From Micrococcales bacterium (GTDB lineage: Bacteria > Actinomycetota > Actinomycetes > Actinomycetales > Microbacteriaceae): DNA of 64,000 bases. Positions 1-11,367 of the stretch are shown here, in pieces; position 1 is the first letter of the stretch, and each line of letters opens with the position of its first letter. A model generated the notes under the pieces. That model did no database searches. It was not told the origin of the DNA and saw nothing but the letters and a program-made list of their open reading frames with translations. Position numbers and translations under genes: made by a program. Location of the stretch: contig JAFKIY010000001.1 in the NCBI GenBank assembly GCA_017306245.1, positions 620,001 to 684,000 of the forward strand, written 5' to 3'.

Positions 1-1536
1 TACACGAAGGTATGGGCGATCAGAGAGACGCTTGACCTTCTGCTCAAGGTGTTCCCGATGCGGAGCTGCTCTGATTCCGTGTACCGCAGGGCCGAGCAGA
101 GCGGCCGGCCGTGCCTGCTGGGAGAAATCGGCAAATGCGCGGCGCCGTGCGTCGGACGGATCAGCAAAGAGGATCACAAGTCGATCGCCCTCGATTACGC
201 GTCGTTCATGGCCGGCAACGACTCCACCTTCATCGCCGAGCTGTCGGACCGAATGGCCGCGGCGTCCGCGCAGCTGGACTACGAGAGCGCCGCGAAGTAC
301 CGCGACCAGCTTTCCGCCATCGAAACCGTGCTGTCGAAAAACACGATCGTCCTGCCGGAAACCGTCGACGCCGACCTGTTCGGTATCGCCCACGACGAAC
401 TCGCAGCGGCCGTGCAACTGTTTTCGGTGCGCGGCGGGCGCATCCGCGGCGTGCGCAGCTGGGTCGTCGACAAGGAACTGGACCTTCCCGAGGCGGAACT
501 CGTCGAAACCGTCGTGGCGAACGCTTACACGGTCGGTTCCGGGCGGCGCGGCGACACGGGCGGGGACCTCGTCCCGCCGCGGCTCGTCGTGGTCCCCACG
601 CTTCCCGCCGACGCGGCAGAACTGGAGCGGTTGCTCAGCGAATTGCGCATCGAACACGACAGGCCGGGCAAAGTCACGATGCGCGTTGCCCGGCGCGGAG
701 ACCTCGCCCAACTTTCGGAAACCGTGACGAAGAACGCGCAGAGCGCGCTGGCGAGCTACAAGACGCATCGGACGGCGGACTTCGTGGCGCGATCCCAGGC
801 GTTGTCGGATATCCAGGACGCCCTCGGCATGGCTGAGGCGCCCCTGCGCATGGAGTGTTTCGACGTGTCCCATCTCGGCGGCACGAACATCGTCGCGTCC
901 ATGGTCGTCTTCGAAGACGGACTCCCGCGGAAGGATCTCTACCGCCGATTCAGCATTCCGGATTCGACCGATGACACGGAGTCGATCTTCCAGACTGTGT
1001 CGCGGCGCCTCGCCAGGCTGGAGGACCCGGAGCCGCCGCCAGCCGAAGACGGCGCGGCGCGGCCGCGCTTCGCCTACCGGCCGAACCTGCTCATCGTGGA
1101 TGGCGGCCAACCCCAGGTGGAGGCTGCGCGCCGCGCGATGCGCGACGCGGGAGTCGACACGTCCGGGCCCGGTTCCATTGCCCTGTGCGGAATCGCGAAG
1201 CGGCTCGAAGAAATCTGGTCGCCGGATACCGATTACCCGGTCATCCTGCCGCGCAACAGCGATGCGCTGTTCCTGTTCCAGCGCATCCGGGACGAGGCAC
1301 ACCGGTTTGCCATCAGCTTTCAGCGGCAGAAGCGAAAGTCCGATCTGAATTCGATCCTCTCCGACATCCCCGGCCTCGGCCCCGCGCGAGTGCGCGCCCT
1401 GCTGCGCCACTTCGGTTCGGTCAAGCGGGTGCGGGAGGCCGGCCCGGAAGAAATCGCCGCGGTGAAGGGCATCGGACCGGCACTCGCCGAGACTGTTCAC
1501 GGCCGACTGGGGCAGCCGAACTCGGCGGCCCCGTGA
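1..1536 (+). CDS. uvrC: UvrABC excinuclease subunit C, 5' end outside window
   Basis: Nucleotide excision repair nuclease that makes both incisions around the lesion in the UvrB-DNA complex. The reading frame is open from base 1, so the N-terminal GIY-YIG nuclease start is missing; 511 residues are visible. Seen in order: a cysteine-containing segment ([13 protein letters not shown]), a UVR coiled-coil region ([13 protein letters not shown]), the RNase H-like endonuclease domain ([19 protein letters not shown]) and C-terminal tandem helix-hairpin-helix repeats ([25 protein letters not shown]). It is followed after 78 bases by rapZ, the usual actinobacterial order. Identification is secure; only the length is incomplete. 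Confidence 0.97.
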   Translation, partial: YTKVWAIRETLDLLLKVFPMRSCSDSVYRRAEQSGRPCLLGEIGKCAAPCVGRISKEDHKSIALDYASFMAGNDSTFIAELSDRMAAASAQLDYESAAKYRDQLSAIETVLSKNTIVLPETVDADLFGIAHDELAAAVQLFSVRGGRIRGVRSWVVDKELDLPEAELVETVVANAYTVGSGRRGDTGGDLVPPRLVVVPTLPADAAELERLLSELRIEHDRPGKVTMRVARRGDLAQLSETVTKNAQSALASYKTHRTADFVARSQALSDIQDALGMAEAPLRMECFDVSHLGGTNIVASMVVFEDGLPRKDLYRRFSIPDSTDDTESIFQTVSRRLARLEDPEPPPAEDGAARPRFAYRPNLLIVDGGQPQVEAARRAMRDAGVDTSGPGSIALCGIAKRLEEIWSPDTDYPVILPRNSDALFLFQRIRDEAHRFAISFQRQKRKSDLNSILSDIPGLGPARVRALLRHFGSVKRVREAGPEEIAAVKGIGPALAETVHGRLGQPNSAAP

Positions 1537-1614
1537 TGTCGGTAGGATTTGGTGCACGGTTCGGGCGAAACGCCGGACACAGAGCAAACAGGCGAATGAG
1601 GGCATGATTCACCG

Positions 1615-2490
1615 ATGACACCGGACAGCGCACGGCAGGAAGTGCTCGTGGTTACGGGCATGTCCGGCGCCGGGCGATCCACGGTCGGCAACGCGCTGGA
1701 GGACCTCGGCTGGTACGTGGTCGACAATCTGCCGCCGCAAATGATCACGCCGCTCGTCGAACTCGCGATGAAGGCTGCGGGCACAATCCCGAAGATCGCG
1801 GCGATCACGGATGTCCGGGGCGGGCGCCTGTTTTCCGACCTTCAGGAGATCGTCGAATCCCTGCGTGCCATCTCCTCGGTGCGCGTCTTGTTCCTGGAAG
1901 CCACCGATGACGCCCTCGTGAGGCGATTCGAGCAGGTGCGGCGACCGCATCCGCTCCAGGGCGACGGAACGCTGCTGGACGGCATCGGCGCGGAGCGCGC
2001 GCGCATGCTGGAGATGCGGGAATCCAGCGACATCATCGTGGATACCTCTGACCTGAACATCCACCAACTGGCCACCAAGGTGTCCGAGCTGTTCGCGGAA
2101 GCTGGGGCACCCGGCGTGCAGATCACCATCGTGAGCTTCGGGTTCAAGTACGGGGTTCCTACCGACGCCGACCTCGTCGCCGACATGCGGTTCCTCCCCA
2201 ACCCGTTCTGGGTTCCCGAGCTTCGGGGCGGAACCGGCCTGGACCCGGTGGTGAGCGAATTCGTGCTGGCGCAGGAAGGAGCCCGCGATTTCGTCGACGC
2301 CTATGCGAGCGCCCTCGAACCTGTGCTCGCCGGTTATCAACGAGAAAACAAACGCCACGCGACGCTCGCGATCGGATGCACGGGCGGCAAGCATCGTTCG
2401 GTCGCCGTCGCCGAGCAGCTCGCGACCATCATTCGTGGTTTTCCCGGCGTCGCGGTAAATGTGAAGCACCGCGATCTGGGCAGAGAATAG
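1615..2490 (+). CDS. rapZ: RapZ/YvcJ-family nucleotide-binding protein
   Basis: P-loop nucleotide-binding protein of 291 residues. In enterobacteria RapZ is an RNase adapter for small-RNA control of glmS; in Gram-positive bacteria the YvcJ role is less clear. The N-terminal P-loop reads GMSGAGRST (residues 15-23), with arginine in place of the Walker lysine, as I know it from other actinobacterial members. The conserved C-terminal motif [10 protein letters not shown] is present. The ATG at 1615 is preceded by CATGAT and 6 bases, a weaker form of the leaderless promoter spacing seen across this window. It lies between uvrC and whiA; yvcK, often found between rapZ and whiA, is absent here. Confidence 0.93.
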   Translation: MTPDSARQEVLVVTGMSGAGRSTVGNALEDLGWYVVDNLPPQMITPLVELAMKAAGTIPKIAAITDVRGGRLFSDLQEIVESLRAISSVRVLFLEATDDALVRRFEQVRRPHPLQGDGTLLDGIGAERARMLEMRESSDIIVDTSDLNIHQLATKVSELFAEAGAPGVQITIVSFGFKYGVPTDADLVADMRFLPNPFWVPELRGGTGLDPVVSEFVLAQEGARDFVDAYASALEPVLAGYQRENKRHATLAIGCTGGKHRSVAVAEQLATIIRGFPGVAVNVKHRDLGRE

Positions 2491-2521
2491 GAGCGGTTCC
2501 GGTGGGGAAAGGAAAAAATTC

Positions 2522-3499
2522 GTGGCATTGACTGCTGACGTCAAGGAGGAGCTCGTTCGAGTCGAATCGAGCAGAACCTCGATCAGGGCCGCAGAGGTCG
2601 CCACCATTTTGAGGTTCTCCGGCGGCCTGCACCTCATTTCGGGTCGCGTCGCGGTCGAATCGGAACTGGACACGGTGGAGATCGCGCAGCGGGTGAGGCG
2701 GGATTTGGTGGAACTGTATGGCGTGCGCAGCGAACTTTCCGTGATTTCCGCATCCGGTGTTCGGCGCACGAGCCACTATCTCGTGCGGGTCCTCGACGGG
2801 GAGACGCTTGCCCGGCAGACGGGCCTGCTCGATGCGCGCCGCCGGCCGGTCCGCGGTCTTCCCAATCGGCTGACGACCGGTTCGCCGGACGAACTTGCCG
2901 CCGTGTGGCGCGGCGCCTTCCTGTCCCGCGGTTCGCTCACCGATCCTGGCCGATCGTCCGCCCTCGAGGTCACCTGCCCGGGCAACGAGTCGGCGATGGC
3001 GCTCGTCGGCGCCGCCGGGAGGCTGCACGTGCCCGCGAAGGCCAGGGAAGTGCGCGGCGTCCATCGGGTGGTCATCCGCGACGGCGAAGCCATCAGCACG
3101 ATGCTGCGCACCATGGGTGCCACGAAAACGGTGACCGCGTGGGAGGAACTTCGGCAGCGTCGCGAGGTTCGAGCCACGGCGAACCGGCTCGTGAACTTCG
3201 ACGACGCGAACCTTCGGCGTTCCGCCCAGGCGGCCGTTGCCGCGTGCGCGCGGGTGGAGCGAGCCCTGGAGATCCTCGACGGGAAAGTTCCGGCGCATCT
3301 CCAGTACGCGGGTGAGCTCCGGCTGCGCTTCCGCGATGCGAGCCTGGATGAACTGGGCCATCACGCGGATCCGCCGATGACGAAGGATGCCGTGGCCGGG
3401 CGGATCCGGCGTCTGCTCGCGATGGCGGACAAGGTCGCCATGGATCGGGGAATTCCCGGCACGGACGCGAACCTGCCCTCGGATTACGACGATTCCTGA
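2522..3499 (+). CDS. whiA: WhiA-type DNA-binding regulator
   Basis: Transcription factor of 325 residues, homologous to the sporulation and cell-division regulator WhiA of Streptomyces; in non-sporulating actinobacteria it is linked to cell division. It combines an N-terminal LAGLIDADG homing-endonuclease-like fold (from about residue 10; the nuclease function is lost in this family) with a C-terminal helix-turn-helix region after about residue 215 ([29 protein letters not shown]). The start is GTG at 2522, 31 bases after the rapZ stop, with a purine-rich GGGGAAAGGAAA upstream acting as ribosome binding site. Probably co-transcribed with rapZ. Confidence 0.95.
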   Translation: MALTADVKEELVRVESSRTSIRAAEVATILRFSGGLHLISGRVAVESELDTVEIAQRVRRDLVELYGVRSELSVISASGVRRTSHYLVRVLDGETLARQTGLLDARRRPVRGLPNRLTTGSPDELAAVWRGAFLSRGSLTDPGRSSALEVTCPGNESAMALVGAAGRLHVPAKAREVRGVHRVVIRDGEAISTMLRTMGATKTVTAWEELRQRREVRATANRLVNFDDANLRRSAQAAVAACARVERALEILDGKVPAHLQYAGELRLRFRDASLDELGHHADPPMTKDAVAGRIRRLLAMADKVAMDRGIPGTDANLPSDYDDS

Positions 3500-3527
3500 G
3501 CCGTCCGGCAGTTCGCCGCCCGACGGC
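3500..3527 (+). other. Hairpin directly after whiA
   Basis: Inverted repeat starting at the base after the whiA stop codon: GCCGTC (3500-3505) pairs with GACGGC (3522-3527), and an inner CGGC (3506-3509) pairs with GCCG (3515-3518) around AGTTC, leaving CCC unpaired. There is no T-run after it, so it is not a classical intrinsic terminator, but it may end or protect the rapZ-whiA message ahead of the sodA promoter region. Confidence 0.35.
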
Positions 3528-3623
3528 CGGAAACCGTCCGCGGCGCACGACGTTAGACTGGAATGGCCATCCGGCGCAGCAACCACTGCCGCCGATGCTG
3601 AGGAACTTCAGGAGGTTCACACC

Positions 3624-4250
3624 ATGGCCGAATACACGCTCCCGGAACTGGGATACGACTTCTCCGCGCTCGAGCCGCACATCAGCGGGCGAATCATGGA
3701 GCTGCACCACGACAAGCACCACAAGGCCTACGTCGACGGCGCGAACACCGCCCTCGCCAAGCTGGCCGAGGCGCGGGACGGTAACGATTTCGCCAACGTG
3801 AACAAACTGGAGAAGGATCTCGCATTCAACCTCGCCGGGCATGTGAACCACACCGTGTTCTGGACGAACCTCTCGCCGGACGGCGGCGGCGCCCCTGAGG
3901 GTGAACTCGCCGCAGCTATCGACGACAACTTCGGTTCCGTCGACAAGTTCAAGGCGCACTTCACGGCGGCATCCGCGGGGATCCAGGGATCCGGCTGGGG
4001 CGCGCTCGTGTGGGATTCCCTCGGGCAGAAGCTGCTCGTGCAGCAGTACTACGACCACCAGGGCAACTTCGCGACCGGCACCGTGCCGCTGTTGCTGCTG
4101 GACATGTGGGAGCACGCCTTCTACCTCGACTACGTGAATGTTAAGGCGGATTACATCAAGGCGTTCTGGAATATCGCCCACTGGGGTAACGTTCAGGAGC
4201 GATTCACCCGCGCGCGCGAAATGACCTCCGGGTTGATCGCGCTGCCGTAG
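3624..4250 (+). CDS. sodA: Superoxide dismutase (Mn/Fe type)
   Basis: Cytoplasmic superoxide dismutase of 208 residues, normal length for the Mn/Fe family. The metal ligands are in place: H28 (MELHHDKHH), H76 (GHVNHTVFW), D160 and H164 ([11 protein letters not shown]). The residue pattern GALVWD and QQYYDHQGN is that of the common manganese-preferring actinobacterial enzymes, but metal choice cannot be proved from sequence. The start is the ATG at 3624 behind a strong Shine-Dalgarno AGGAGG around 3610; the frame is open further upstream, but without ribosome binding site or homology. TAGACT at 3554-3559 may be its -10 element. It stands alone between whiA and gap. Confidence 0.96.
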   Translation: MAEYTLPELGYDFSALEPHISGRIMELHHDKHHKAYVDGANTALAKLAEARDGNDFANVNKLEKDLAFNLAGHVNHTVFWTNLSPDGGGAPEGELAAAIDDNFGSVDKFKAHFTAASAGIQGSGWGALVWDSLGQKLLVQQYYDHQGNFATGTVPLLLLDMWEHAFYLDYVNVKADYIKAFWNIAHWGNVQERFTRAREMTSGLIALP

Positions 4251-4283
4251 CTGCACCGTCGCCATCGCACCTTTCACCACTGA

Positions 4284-5312
<1,029 letters not shown>

Positions 5313-5322
5313 CCCCGCGACG

Positions 5323-6534
5323 ATGCTCCGAACCATTGATTCGCTCGGCCCGCTCGCGGGCCGGAGGGTGCTCGTCCGGTGCGACCTCAACGTCCCCCTC
5401 GACGGTGGCGAGATCACCGATGACGGCAGGATCCGGGCATCGCAGGCGACCATCGACGAGCTGGCGCAGGCGGGCGCGCGCGTCGTCGTAATGTCGCACC
5501 TCGGACGTCCGGACGGCACGCCGGTGCCGGAGTACAGCCTCGCCCCCGTGGCGAGGCGGCTCGGCGAGCTTCTCGGCCGGCCCGTCGCTTTCGCGGGCGA
5601 CACGGTCGGCGGGGCCGCGAAGGAGACCGTCGACGGGCTTGGCGACGGAGACATCGCCCTCCTGGAGAACCTGAGGTTCAACCCCGGAGAGACTTCACAG
5701 TCCGCAACCGAACGGGAGGGCTTCGCGTCCCAGCTCGCCGAGCTCGGCGACGTTGTCGTTTCCGACGGCTTCGGGGTTGTGCACCGCAAACAGGCGAGCG
5801 TTTTCGAACTGGCGAAGCGGCTGCCGAGCGCGGCCGGGAGGCTCATTGAAACCGAACTCACGGTTCTCGAACGCCTCACAACCGAACCTCGGACTCCGTA
5901 CACGGTGGTCTTGGGCGGTTCCAAAGTGTCCGACAAACTCGGTGTCATCGACCACCTCCTGCCCCGGGTGTCTTCGCTTCTCATCGGCGGCGGGATGATG
6001 TTCACGTTCCTCGCCGCACTCGGGCACAAGACGGGTTCGAGCCTGCTCGAGGAGGACCAGGTTGATGCGGTTCGCGGCTATCTTTCCGAGGCGGCTCGGC
6101 TGGACGTTGAGGTTGCCCTTCCGACGGATGTCGATGTCGCGTCGTCGTTCTCCGCGGATGCCGACCACCTCATCCGGGCCGCCGACTCGATCGAGGACAC
6201 CCCGTGGGGCGCAAACGGCATGGGCCTTGATATCGGACCGGATACCGCAGCGCGCTTCGCCGCGATCATCGCGCAGTCGAAGACCGTGTTCTGGAACGGA
6301 CCTATGGGCGTATTCGAGTTCCCCGAATTCGCCGGCGGCACACGCGCTATCGCACAGGCCCTGACCGGCGTCGACGGCCTCACGGTCGTGGGCGGGGGCG
6401 ATTCGGCCGCAGCGGTGCGTGCTCTGGGATTTTCCGACAGCAGTTTTGGGCACATTTCGACGGGCGGCGGTGCGAGTCTGGAGTTTCTGGAAGGCAAGCC
6501 GCTCCCGGGACTGGAGGTACTCGGATGGCCGTGA
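5323..6534 (+). CDS. pgk: Phosphoglycerate kinase
   Basis: Transfers phosphate from 1,3-bisphosphoglycerate to ADP in glycolysis. The 403 residues match the family length. Seen: the N-terminal substrate-binding [11 protein letters not shown], the HLGRPDGTP loop, the nucleotide-binding region [18 protein letters not shown] and the C-terminal [11 protein letters not shown]. The start ATG is 10 bases after gap, and the last 10 bases overlap the tpiA start (6525-6534), which indicates translational coupling. Confidence 0.98.
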   Translation: MLRTIDSLGPLAGRRVLVRCDLNVPLDGGEITDDGRIRASQATIDELAQAGARVVVMSHLGRPDGTPVPEYSLAPVARRLGELLGRPVAFAGDTVGGAAKETVDGLGDGDIALLENLRFNPGETSQSATEREGFASQLAELGDVVVSDGFGVVHRKQASVFELAKRLPSAAGRLIETELTVLERLTTEPRTPYTVVLGGSKVSDKLGVIDHLLPRVSSLLIGGGMMFTFLAALGHKTGSSLLEEDQVDAVRGYLSEAARLDVEVALPTDVDVASSFSADADHLIRAADSIEDTPWGANGMGLDIGPDTAARFAAIIAQSKTVFWNGPMGVFEFPEFAGGTRAIAQALTGVDGLTVVGGGDSAAAVRALGFSDSSFGHISTGGGASLEFLEGKPLPGLEVLGWP

Positions 6535-7331
6535 CGCAGAAAGCGCAGCGAATCCCGCTCATCGCGGGGAACTGGAAGCTCAACCTCGACCACTTGCAGT
6601 CGATCGCGTTCGTGCAGAAGCTCGCGTGGACCCTGCAGGATGCGCGACTCGATTTCCGCAAGGTTGAGGTCGCGGTGTTCCCGCCGTTCACCGACCTGCG
6701 TTCCGTGCAGTCACTCATCGCGGCGGACCATTTTCCGATCGTGTTCGGAGCGCAGGACATTTCCGAACACGACTCCGGGGCGTACACCGGTGAAGTGTCC
6801 GGCGCGTTCCTGAAAGCGCTGGACTGCAGCTACGTGCTCGTGGGCCACTCCGAGCGCCGCACCTACCACCACGAAACCAACGAACAGGTCGGAGCGAAGG
6901 CTGCCGCCGCAATCCGCCATGGCGTCGTTCCGATCATCTGCGTGGGCGAAACGGCCGAGGATCTCGAGGCGCGCGGCGCAAGCGCCGTCCCGGTCGAGCA
7001 GCTCACGGTGGCGCTCGAGCAACTGCCCGATGGCGCCGGTGCGGACGTCGTCGTCGCGTACGAACCGGTGTGGGCGATCGGATCCGGCCAGGCGGCCACT
7101 CCAGAGCAGGCCGAGAGCGTCGCCATCCAGTTGCGTGCCGTCCTCGCCGATGCCCTTGGCCCGGAAGCGGCGGACCGGACCCGAATCCTGTACGGCGGGT
7201 CGGTGAAGTCGGGAAACATCGCCAGCTTCCTGCGCGAACCGAATGTCGATGGCGCGCTCGTCGGGGGAGCGAGCCTCGTCGTGGACGAGTTCGCCAAGAT
7301 CGCGCGATTCCAGAGCCACGTCGGCGTGTAG
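6525..7331 (+). CDS. tpiA: Triosephosphate isomerase
   Basis: Interconverts dihydroxyacetone phosphate and glyceraldehyde 3-phosphate. The protein is a 268-residue TIM barrel with catalytic K18 (GNWKLNL), H108 (GHSERR) and E180 ([11 protein letters not shown]), and the phosphate-binding YGGSVKSGN near the C-terminus. The ATG at 6525 lies inside the end of pgk in another frame, giving a 10-base overlap. It is the last gene of the glycolytic trio; secG follows after 87 bases with its own apparent -10 box. Confidence 0.98.
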   Translation: MAVTQKAQRIPLIAGNWKLNLDHLQSIAFVQKLAWTLQDARLDFRKVEVAVFPPFTDLRSVQSLIAADHFPIVFGAQDISEHDSGAYTGEVSGAFLKALDCSYVLVGHSERRTYHHETNEQVGAKAAAAIRHGVVPIICVGETAEDLEARGASAVPVEQLTVALEQLPDGAGADVVVAYEPVWAIGSGQAATPEQAESVAIQLRAVLADALGPEAADRTRILYGGSVKSGNIASFLREPNVDGALVGGASLVVDEFAKIARFQSHVGV

Positions 7332-7375
7332 CCCGCACATCCCGTCGCGGAATCGTCCCACCGCTCACCGCAAGT

Positions 7376-7381
7376 TATACT
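7376..7381 (+). promoter_or_regulatory. Putative -10 element of secG
   Basis: TATACT in the 87-base tpiA-secG gap, five of six bases as in the sigma-70 consensus and 37 bases ahead of the secG GTG. No good -35 hexamer is seen at 17 bases (TCGTCC). It suggests that secG and rbpA can be transcribed apart from the glycolytic genes. Confidence 0.45.
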
Positions 7382-7418
7382 GGTCAACGGCCAGCGCCCC
7401 CAGAAAGGCACCAATCCC

Positions 7419-7670
7419 GTGGAAATTCTTCAGGTCATCCTGCAGGTCGTGCTCGGCATCACGAGCCTCCTGCTGACCCTCCTCATCCTGCTCCACAAGG
7501 GTCGCGGTGGCGGACTTTCCGACATGTTCGGTGGCGGCACCACCTCGAATCTCGGTGCGTCGGGGGTGGCGGAGCGCAACCTGAACCGCTTCACGGTGAT
7601 CCTCGGCCTCGTCTGGGTGTCGTGCATCGTGGTTCTCGGGCTCATCACCAAATTCAGCGCCGGCGCGTAG
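7419..7670 (+). CDS. secG: SecG preprotein translocase subunit
   Basis: Small membrane subunit of the SecYEG protein export channel, 83 residues with two hydrophobic segments (about residues 3-23 and 56-76) joined by a polar loop rich in glycine (HKGRGGGLSDMFGGG), a hallmark of SecG. The GTG start at 7419 is preceded by AGAAAGG. The position after tpiA is conserved in actinobacteria. rbpA begins 10 bases after the stop. Confidence 0.95.
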   Translation: MEILQVILQVVLGITSLLLTLLILLHKGRGGGLSDMFGGGTTSNLGASGVAERNLNRFTVILGLVWVSCIVVLGLITKFSAGA

Positions 7671-7679
7671 GAGGCTGTC

Positions 7680-8042
7680 ATGGCATCAGGTGGAAGTGCT
7701 ATTCGCGGTTCCCGCGTCGGGGCGGGGCCGATGGGGGAGCAGGATCGCGGGTTCCATGCGGATCGGATCCAGATCTCCTACTGGTGTGCGAACGGGCACG
7801 AACTGAAGCCGTACTTCCTCGCCACGATCGAGGCGGAGGAGATTCCGGAGCAGTTCGACTGCCCGAACTGCGGTTTTCCGGCGGGGCGCGACAAGGAAAA
7901 CCCTCCATCGGTTTCGAAGCTCGAACCGTATAAGACGCATCTGGCGTATGTGAAGGAGCGGCGGACAGAGCAGGAAGCGGCGACGCTCCTGGACGAAGCA
8001 CTCGCGCAGCTTCGTTCGCGGCGCGGACGCACCTCGGCCTGA
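7680..8042 (+). CDS. rbpA: RNA polymerase-binding protein RbpA
   Basis: Actinobacteria-specific RNA polymerase accessory protein that binds the principal sigma factor and stabilises the open complex. The 120 residues include the N-terminal arginine- and glycine-rich tail (SAIRGSRVGAG), the core fold with paired cysteine motifs (YWCANGHEL and FDCPNCGFPAG; the first pair is C-x-x-x-H rather than C-x-x-C) and the C-terminal sigma-interacting helix region. It is presumably essential, as in mycobacteria. It lies 10 bases after secG and converges on pgl with 9 bases between the stops. Confidence 0.96.
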   Translation: MASGGSAIRGSRVGAGPMGEQDRGFHADRIQISYWCANGHELKPYFLATIEAEEIPEQFDCPNCGFPAGRDKENPPSVSKLEPYKTHLAYVKERRTEQEAATLLDEALAQLRSRRGRTSA

Positions 8043-8051
8043 CCCGCGTCG

Positions 8052-8828
8052 CTACACCGCTCTGTGGTCGTTCAGGAGGTCCTGCGGGACTTCTGAGGCT
8101 GCGGCGCCGTCGACGAAGAACACGGTCTTCCCGCGCCCGCGTGCGCCCGCGGCCGGCACGTCGATTTCACTTGCGCCGGCAAGCGCAAGGCCCAGCGCTG
8201 CCGCCTTGTCGGCGCCGGCGAGGCACAGCCACACCCGTTCGGCGGAATTGATGACGGGAAGCGTCAGGCTGAGGCGTTCCGGCGGCGGCTTCGGTGAGTT
8301 GCGCACCGCGATCACTGTGGCATCCTTCTCCCTGATGCCTTCGCGGCCCGGAAACAGGGAGGCGATGTGCCCGTCGGGGCCGACGCCGAGGAACACCAGA
8401 TCGAATTCAGGACCCGCCGAAGACTCGGGCGCGTTGGCCGAAAGCTCGCGGGCATATGCTTCGGCCGCAGCGTCCAGATCGTGCTCGCCGTCCGACGCCG
8501 GAAACCGGTGGATGTTCTCCACCGGGATGGCGAGGTGCTTCAGGAGCGCATCCTGCGCCTGCGCGTCATTGCGCTCGGGGTCCCCAGAGGGCAGCCACCG
8601 TTCGTCCCCCCACCAGAGGTGGATTCGGTTCCAGTCCAGGGCTGTGCGCCGACGTTCGGCACCGATGGCCGCGAGCACCCCGATTCCCACGGTGCCGCCG
8701 GTGAGGCACAGGTGCAGCACCTTCCGATCGGCGAGGGCCTGGCCGATAACTGCGACGAACTCGTCGGCGATGTTCTCGATGAGCGCGTCGCGGTCCTCGA
8801 TGATGTGCACGATTCGATCGGTACTCAT
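8052..8828 (-). CDS. pgl: 6-phosphogluconolactonase
   Basis: Hydrolyses 6-phosphogluconolactone in the oxidative pentose phosphate pathway. It is a 258-residue protein of the sugar-phosphate isomerase-like fold with the family motifs CLTGGTVG near residue 43 and WWGDERWLP near residue 72, and a later GVGPDGHIASLFPG. The ATG at 8828 is one base after the opcA stop. It is the last gene of the operon tkt-tal-pgi-zwf-opcA-pgl. Confidence 0.96.
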   Translation of the reverse strand: MSTDRIVHIIEDRDALIENIADEFVAVIGQALADRKVLHLCLTGGTVGIGVLAAIGAERRRTALDWNRIHLWWGDERWLPSGDPERNDAQAQDALLKHLAIPVENIHRFPASDGEHDLDAAAEAYARELSANAPESSAGPEFDLVFLGVGPDGHIASLFPGREGIREKDATVIAVRNSPKPPPERLSLTLPVINSAERVWLCLAGADKAAALGLALAGASEIDVPAAGARGRGKTVFFVDGAAASEVPQDLLNDHRAV

Positions 8829-8829
8829 G

Positions 8830-9825
8830 TCACGTCCTTGCCCGGCGGGTGGCCGTTGTCGTGGAGTGGGTGGGAATGGAGGAGGTGGTCGGCGCTGCGA
8901 GGCCCGGAATCCCGTGCTGGAGCACCTCGCCGAACAGGACGTCAGGGTCGAGCCGCCTGAGTTCCTCCGCGAGGCAGTCCCGCAGGCTTCGGCGCGGAAG
9001 GGATATGTCGTGGGTCGGCTGGCCGGGCTGGCTCAGCGTGACGATGGAGGGTTGCGTGCGCACGAGCGCGATCGTGCCCGATGCTCGTTCGAGACGGACC
9101 TCGTAGATTCCTGCCTTCGACCCCGACGGGCCGCGCAGTTCCTGGTGCACGGGCGCCTGGAGCTGGGCTTGAAGCCAGGCGGCCAGCAGGATCGTCGAGG
9201 GGGAATCCGATGCGCCGTGCACTTCCACCGCGGTGATCGGCTCGTAAGGGGGCTGGTCCAGTACCGCGGCGAGCTGCGCACGCCACAGGGTGAGCCGCGT
9301 CCAGGCGAAATCGGTGTCGCCGGGGCGGTAGGTGTCGGCGAGGCGCGTGAGGAAGGCGCGCGGGTCCGGCTGGGCCGCGGCGTCGGTGATGCGCGTCTGC
9401 GCCATGCGCCCGAGCGGGGACGACGACACCACTTCCGGTGCCGCCGCCGGCCACCACGCCACCACCGGAGCGTCGGCAAGCAGCAACCCGGTGACGAGGC
9501 CTTCTTCGTTTTTCGCAGTATCGCCGCAAGCGCGAAGCACGATGACTTCACTCGCGCCGGCGTCGCCGCCGACCCTGATTTGCGCGTCGAGCCGCGGCTG
9601 CTGGGGCGTGTTCTCCTGATCGGGGGTGGACACGACGATGACGCGCATCGGATGCTCGCGCGACGCATCGTTCGCCGCCTCGATCGCCTCCTCTTCGGCG
9701 CCGTGCCGGGTGGCGATGACGAGCGTGAGGACTCGCCCGAGGGCGACGGCCCCGCCTTCTTCGCGGATTTTGACGAGCGCACGGGAGATCCCGCTCGTGG
9801 TCGTGGATGGCAACTCAATGATCAT
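8830..9825 (-). CDS. opcA: Glucose-6-phosphate dehydrogenase assembly protein OpcA
   Basis: Accessory protein needed for full activity of glucose-6-phosphate dehydrogenase in cyanobacteria and actinobacteria. The chosen start at 9825 gives 331 residues and an ATGA overlap with the zwf stop; the frame is open 60 bases further up, inside zwf, but that would break the pattern of this operon. Family-typical blocks are VALGRVLTLVI, HPMRVIVVS, DAPVVAWWPAAAPE and the DFAWTRLTLWRAQLA stretch. The threonine/arginine-rich tail (about the last 20 residues) is poorly conserved. It acts with the zwf product encoded just upstream. Confidence 0.95.
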   Translation of the reverse strand: MIIELPSTTTSGISRALVKIREEGGAVALGRVLTLVIATRHGAEEEAIEAANDASREHPMRVIVVSTPDQENTPQQPRLDAQIRVGGDAGASEVIVLRACGDTAKNEEGLVTGLLLADAPVVAWWPAAAPEVVSSSPLGRMAQTRITDAAAQPDPRAFLTRLADTYRPGDTDFAWTRLTLWRAQLAAVLDQPPYEPITAVEVHGASDSPSTILLAAWLQAQLQAPVHQELRGPSGSKAGIYEVRLERASGTIALVRTQPSIVTLSQPGQPTHDISLPRRSLRDCLAEELRRLDPDVLFGEVLQHGIPGLAAPTTSSIPTHSTTTATRRART

Positions 9826-11363
9826 GGGCGCCTCCAGACCCGGCCATCGCGTGCGAGAAGCTCGTCGGACGACGCCGGACCCCATGTGCCGGGCCGGTAC
9901 TGTTCCGGTTGGCCCTGGGTCGACCAGAACTCTTCAATGGGGTCGAGGATCTTCCAGCTGAGTTCGACCTCCTCGTGGCGCGGAAAAAGCGGCGGGTCGC
10001 CGAGGAGCACGTCGAGGAGGAGCCGCTCGTACGCTTCCGGACTCGCCTCAGTGAACGCGTGGCCGTATCCGAAATCCATGGTCACATCGCGGACCTGCAT
10101 CCCCGCGCCGGGAACTTTGGAGCCGAACCGAATGGTGACGCCTTCGTCGGGCTGCACCCGGATCACGAGGGCATTCTGGCCGAGGGCGCTGGTCTGGCTC
10201 TCCTCGAACAGGTATTGCGGAGCACGCTTGAACACGACGGCGATCTCCGTCACCCTGCGCCCCAGCCGCTTCCCTGCGCGCAGGTAGAACGGAACGCCGG
10301 CCCACCGCCGAGTGTCGATGGTGAGGCGGATCGCGGCGTACGTCTCGGTCACCGATTTGGGATCCATCCCGTCTTCTTCGAGGAACCCGATGACGCGTTC
10401 GCCGCCCTGCCAGCCGCCGGTGTACTGGCCGCGCGCCGTGGTCAGAGAGAGGTCGGAGCCGATCCGGACGGCGGAGAGGATCTTCTCCTTCTCCGCGCGC
10501 AGGTCCCGCGCGTCGAACGAGACGGGCTCTTCCATGGCGGTGAGCGCGAACAGCTGGAGAAGGTGATTCTGGATGACGTCGCGGGCAGCGCCGATGCCGT
10601 CGTAGTATCCCGCGCGGCCGCCGACGCCGATGTCTTCTGCCATCGTGATTTGCACGTGGTCCACGGATCGCGCATTCCAGATCGGCTCCCACAATTGGTT
10701 CGCGAAGCGCAGTGCCAGGATGTTCTGCACGGTCTCTTTGCCGAGGTAGTGATCGATTCGGAACACCGAGTCCGGCGGGAACACGGACTCGACGACGCTG
10801 TTGAGCGCGCGTGCCGTGGTCAGGTCGCTGCCGAACGGCTTTTCGATCACCACGCGGCGCCACTGGCCGTTGGTCTGCTCGGCGAGGCCCGATCGGCGCA
10901 ATTGCTCGGTGACGAGCGGAAAGGATTTGGGCGGGATGGACAGGTAGAACGCGTGGTTTCCCATCGTGCCGCGGGTCTCGTCGAGTTCGCGGAGAGTGTC
11001 GCGCAACCGTCGGAACGCGTCGTCGTCGTCGAACTCGCCCTGCACGAATCGGATGCCGAGCGCGAGTTGGGACCACACTTCCTCATCGAACGGCGTCCGC
11101 GCATGGGTTTTCACCGCATCGTGCACTTCCCTGGCGAAATCCTGGCTGTCCCAGTCGCGCCTCGCGAACCCGACGAGCGCGAACCCGGGCGGAAGCAGCC
11201 CGCGATTCGCGAGGTCGTATACGGCAGGCATGAGCTTCTTGCGCGAGAGGTCGCCTGTGACGCCGAAAATGATGAGCGCGCTCGGGCCCGCGATCCGGTT
11301 GAGCCTGCGGTCGGTCGGCAATCGCAGCGGGTTGAAATCCCGCGTGATCTCGACCGGCGCCAT
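9822..11363 (-). CDS. zwf: Glucose-6-phosphate 1-dehydrogenase
   Basis: First enzyme of the oxidative pentose phosphate pathway; makes NADPH. It has 513 residues, the usual length. The NADP-binding motif GVTGDLSRKKL lies at 34-44, EKPFGSDL at 174-181 and the catalytic signature RIDHYLGKE at 202-210. The ATG at 11363 lies 4 bases after the pgi stop; its own stop overlaps opcA by 4 bases. The ~20 residues before the NADP site (ITRDFNPLRLP) match actinobacterial homologues, which supports the start. Confidence 0.98.
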   Translation of the reverse strand: MAPVEITRDFNPLRLPTDRRLNRIAGPSALIIFGVTGDLSRKKLMPAVYDLANRGLLPPGFALVGFARRDWDSQDFAREVHDAVKTHARTPFDEEVWSQLALGIRFVQGEFDDDDAFRRLRDTLRELDETRGTMGNHAFYLSIPPKSFPLVTEQLRRSGLAEQTNGQWRRVVIEKPFGSDLTTARALNSVVESVFPPDSVFRIDHYLGKETVQNILALRFANQLWEPIWNARSVDHVQITMAEDIGVGGRAGYYDGIGAARDVIQNHLLQLFALTAMEEPVSFDARDLRAEKEKILSAVRIGSDLSLTTARGQYTGGWQGGERVIGFLEEDGMDPKSVTETYAAIRLTIDTRRWAGVPFYLRAGKRLGRRVTEIAVVFKRAPQYLFEESQTSALGQNALVIRVQPDEGVTIRFGSKVPGAGMQVRDVTMDFGYGHAFTEASPEAYERLLLDVLLGDPPLFPRHEEVELSWKILDPIEEFWSTQGQPEQYRPGTWGPASSDELLARDGRVWRRP

Positions 11364-11367
11364 CGAT

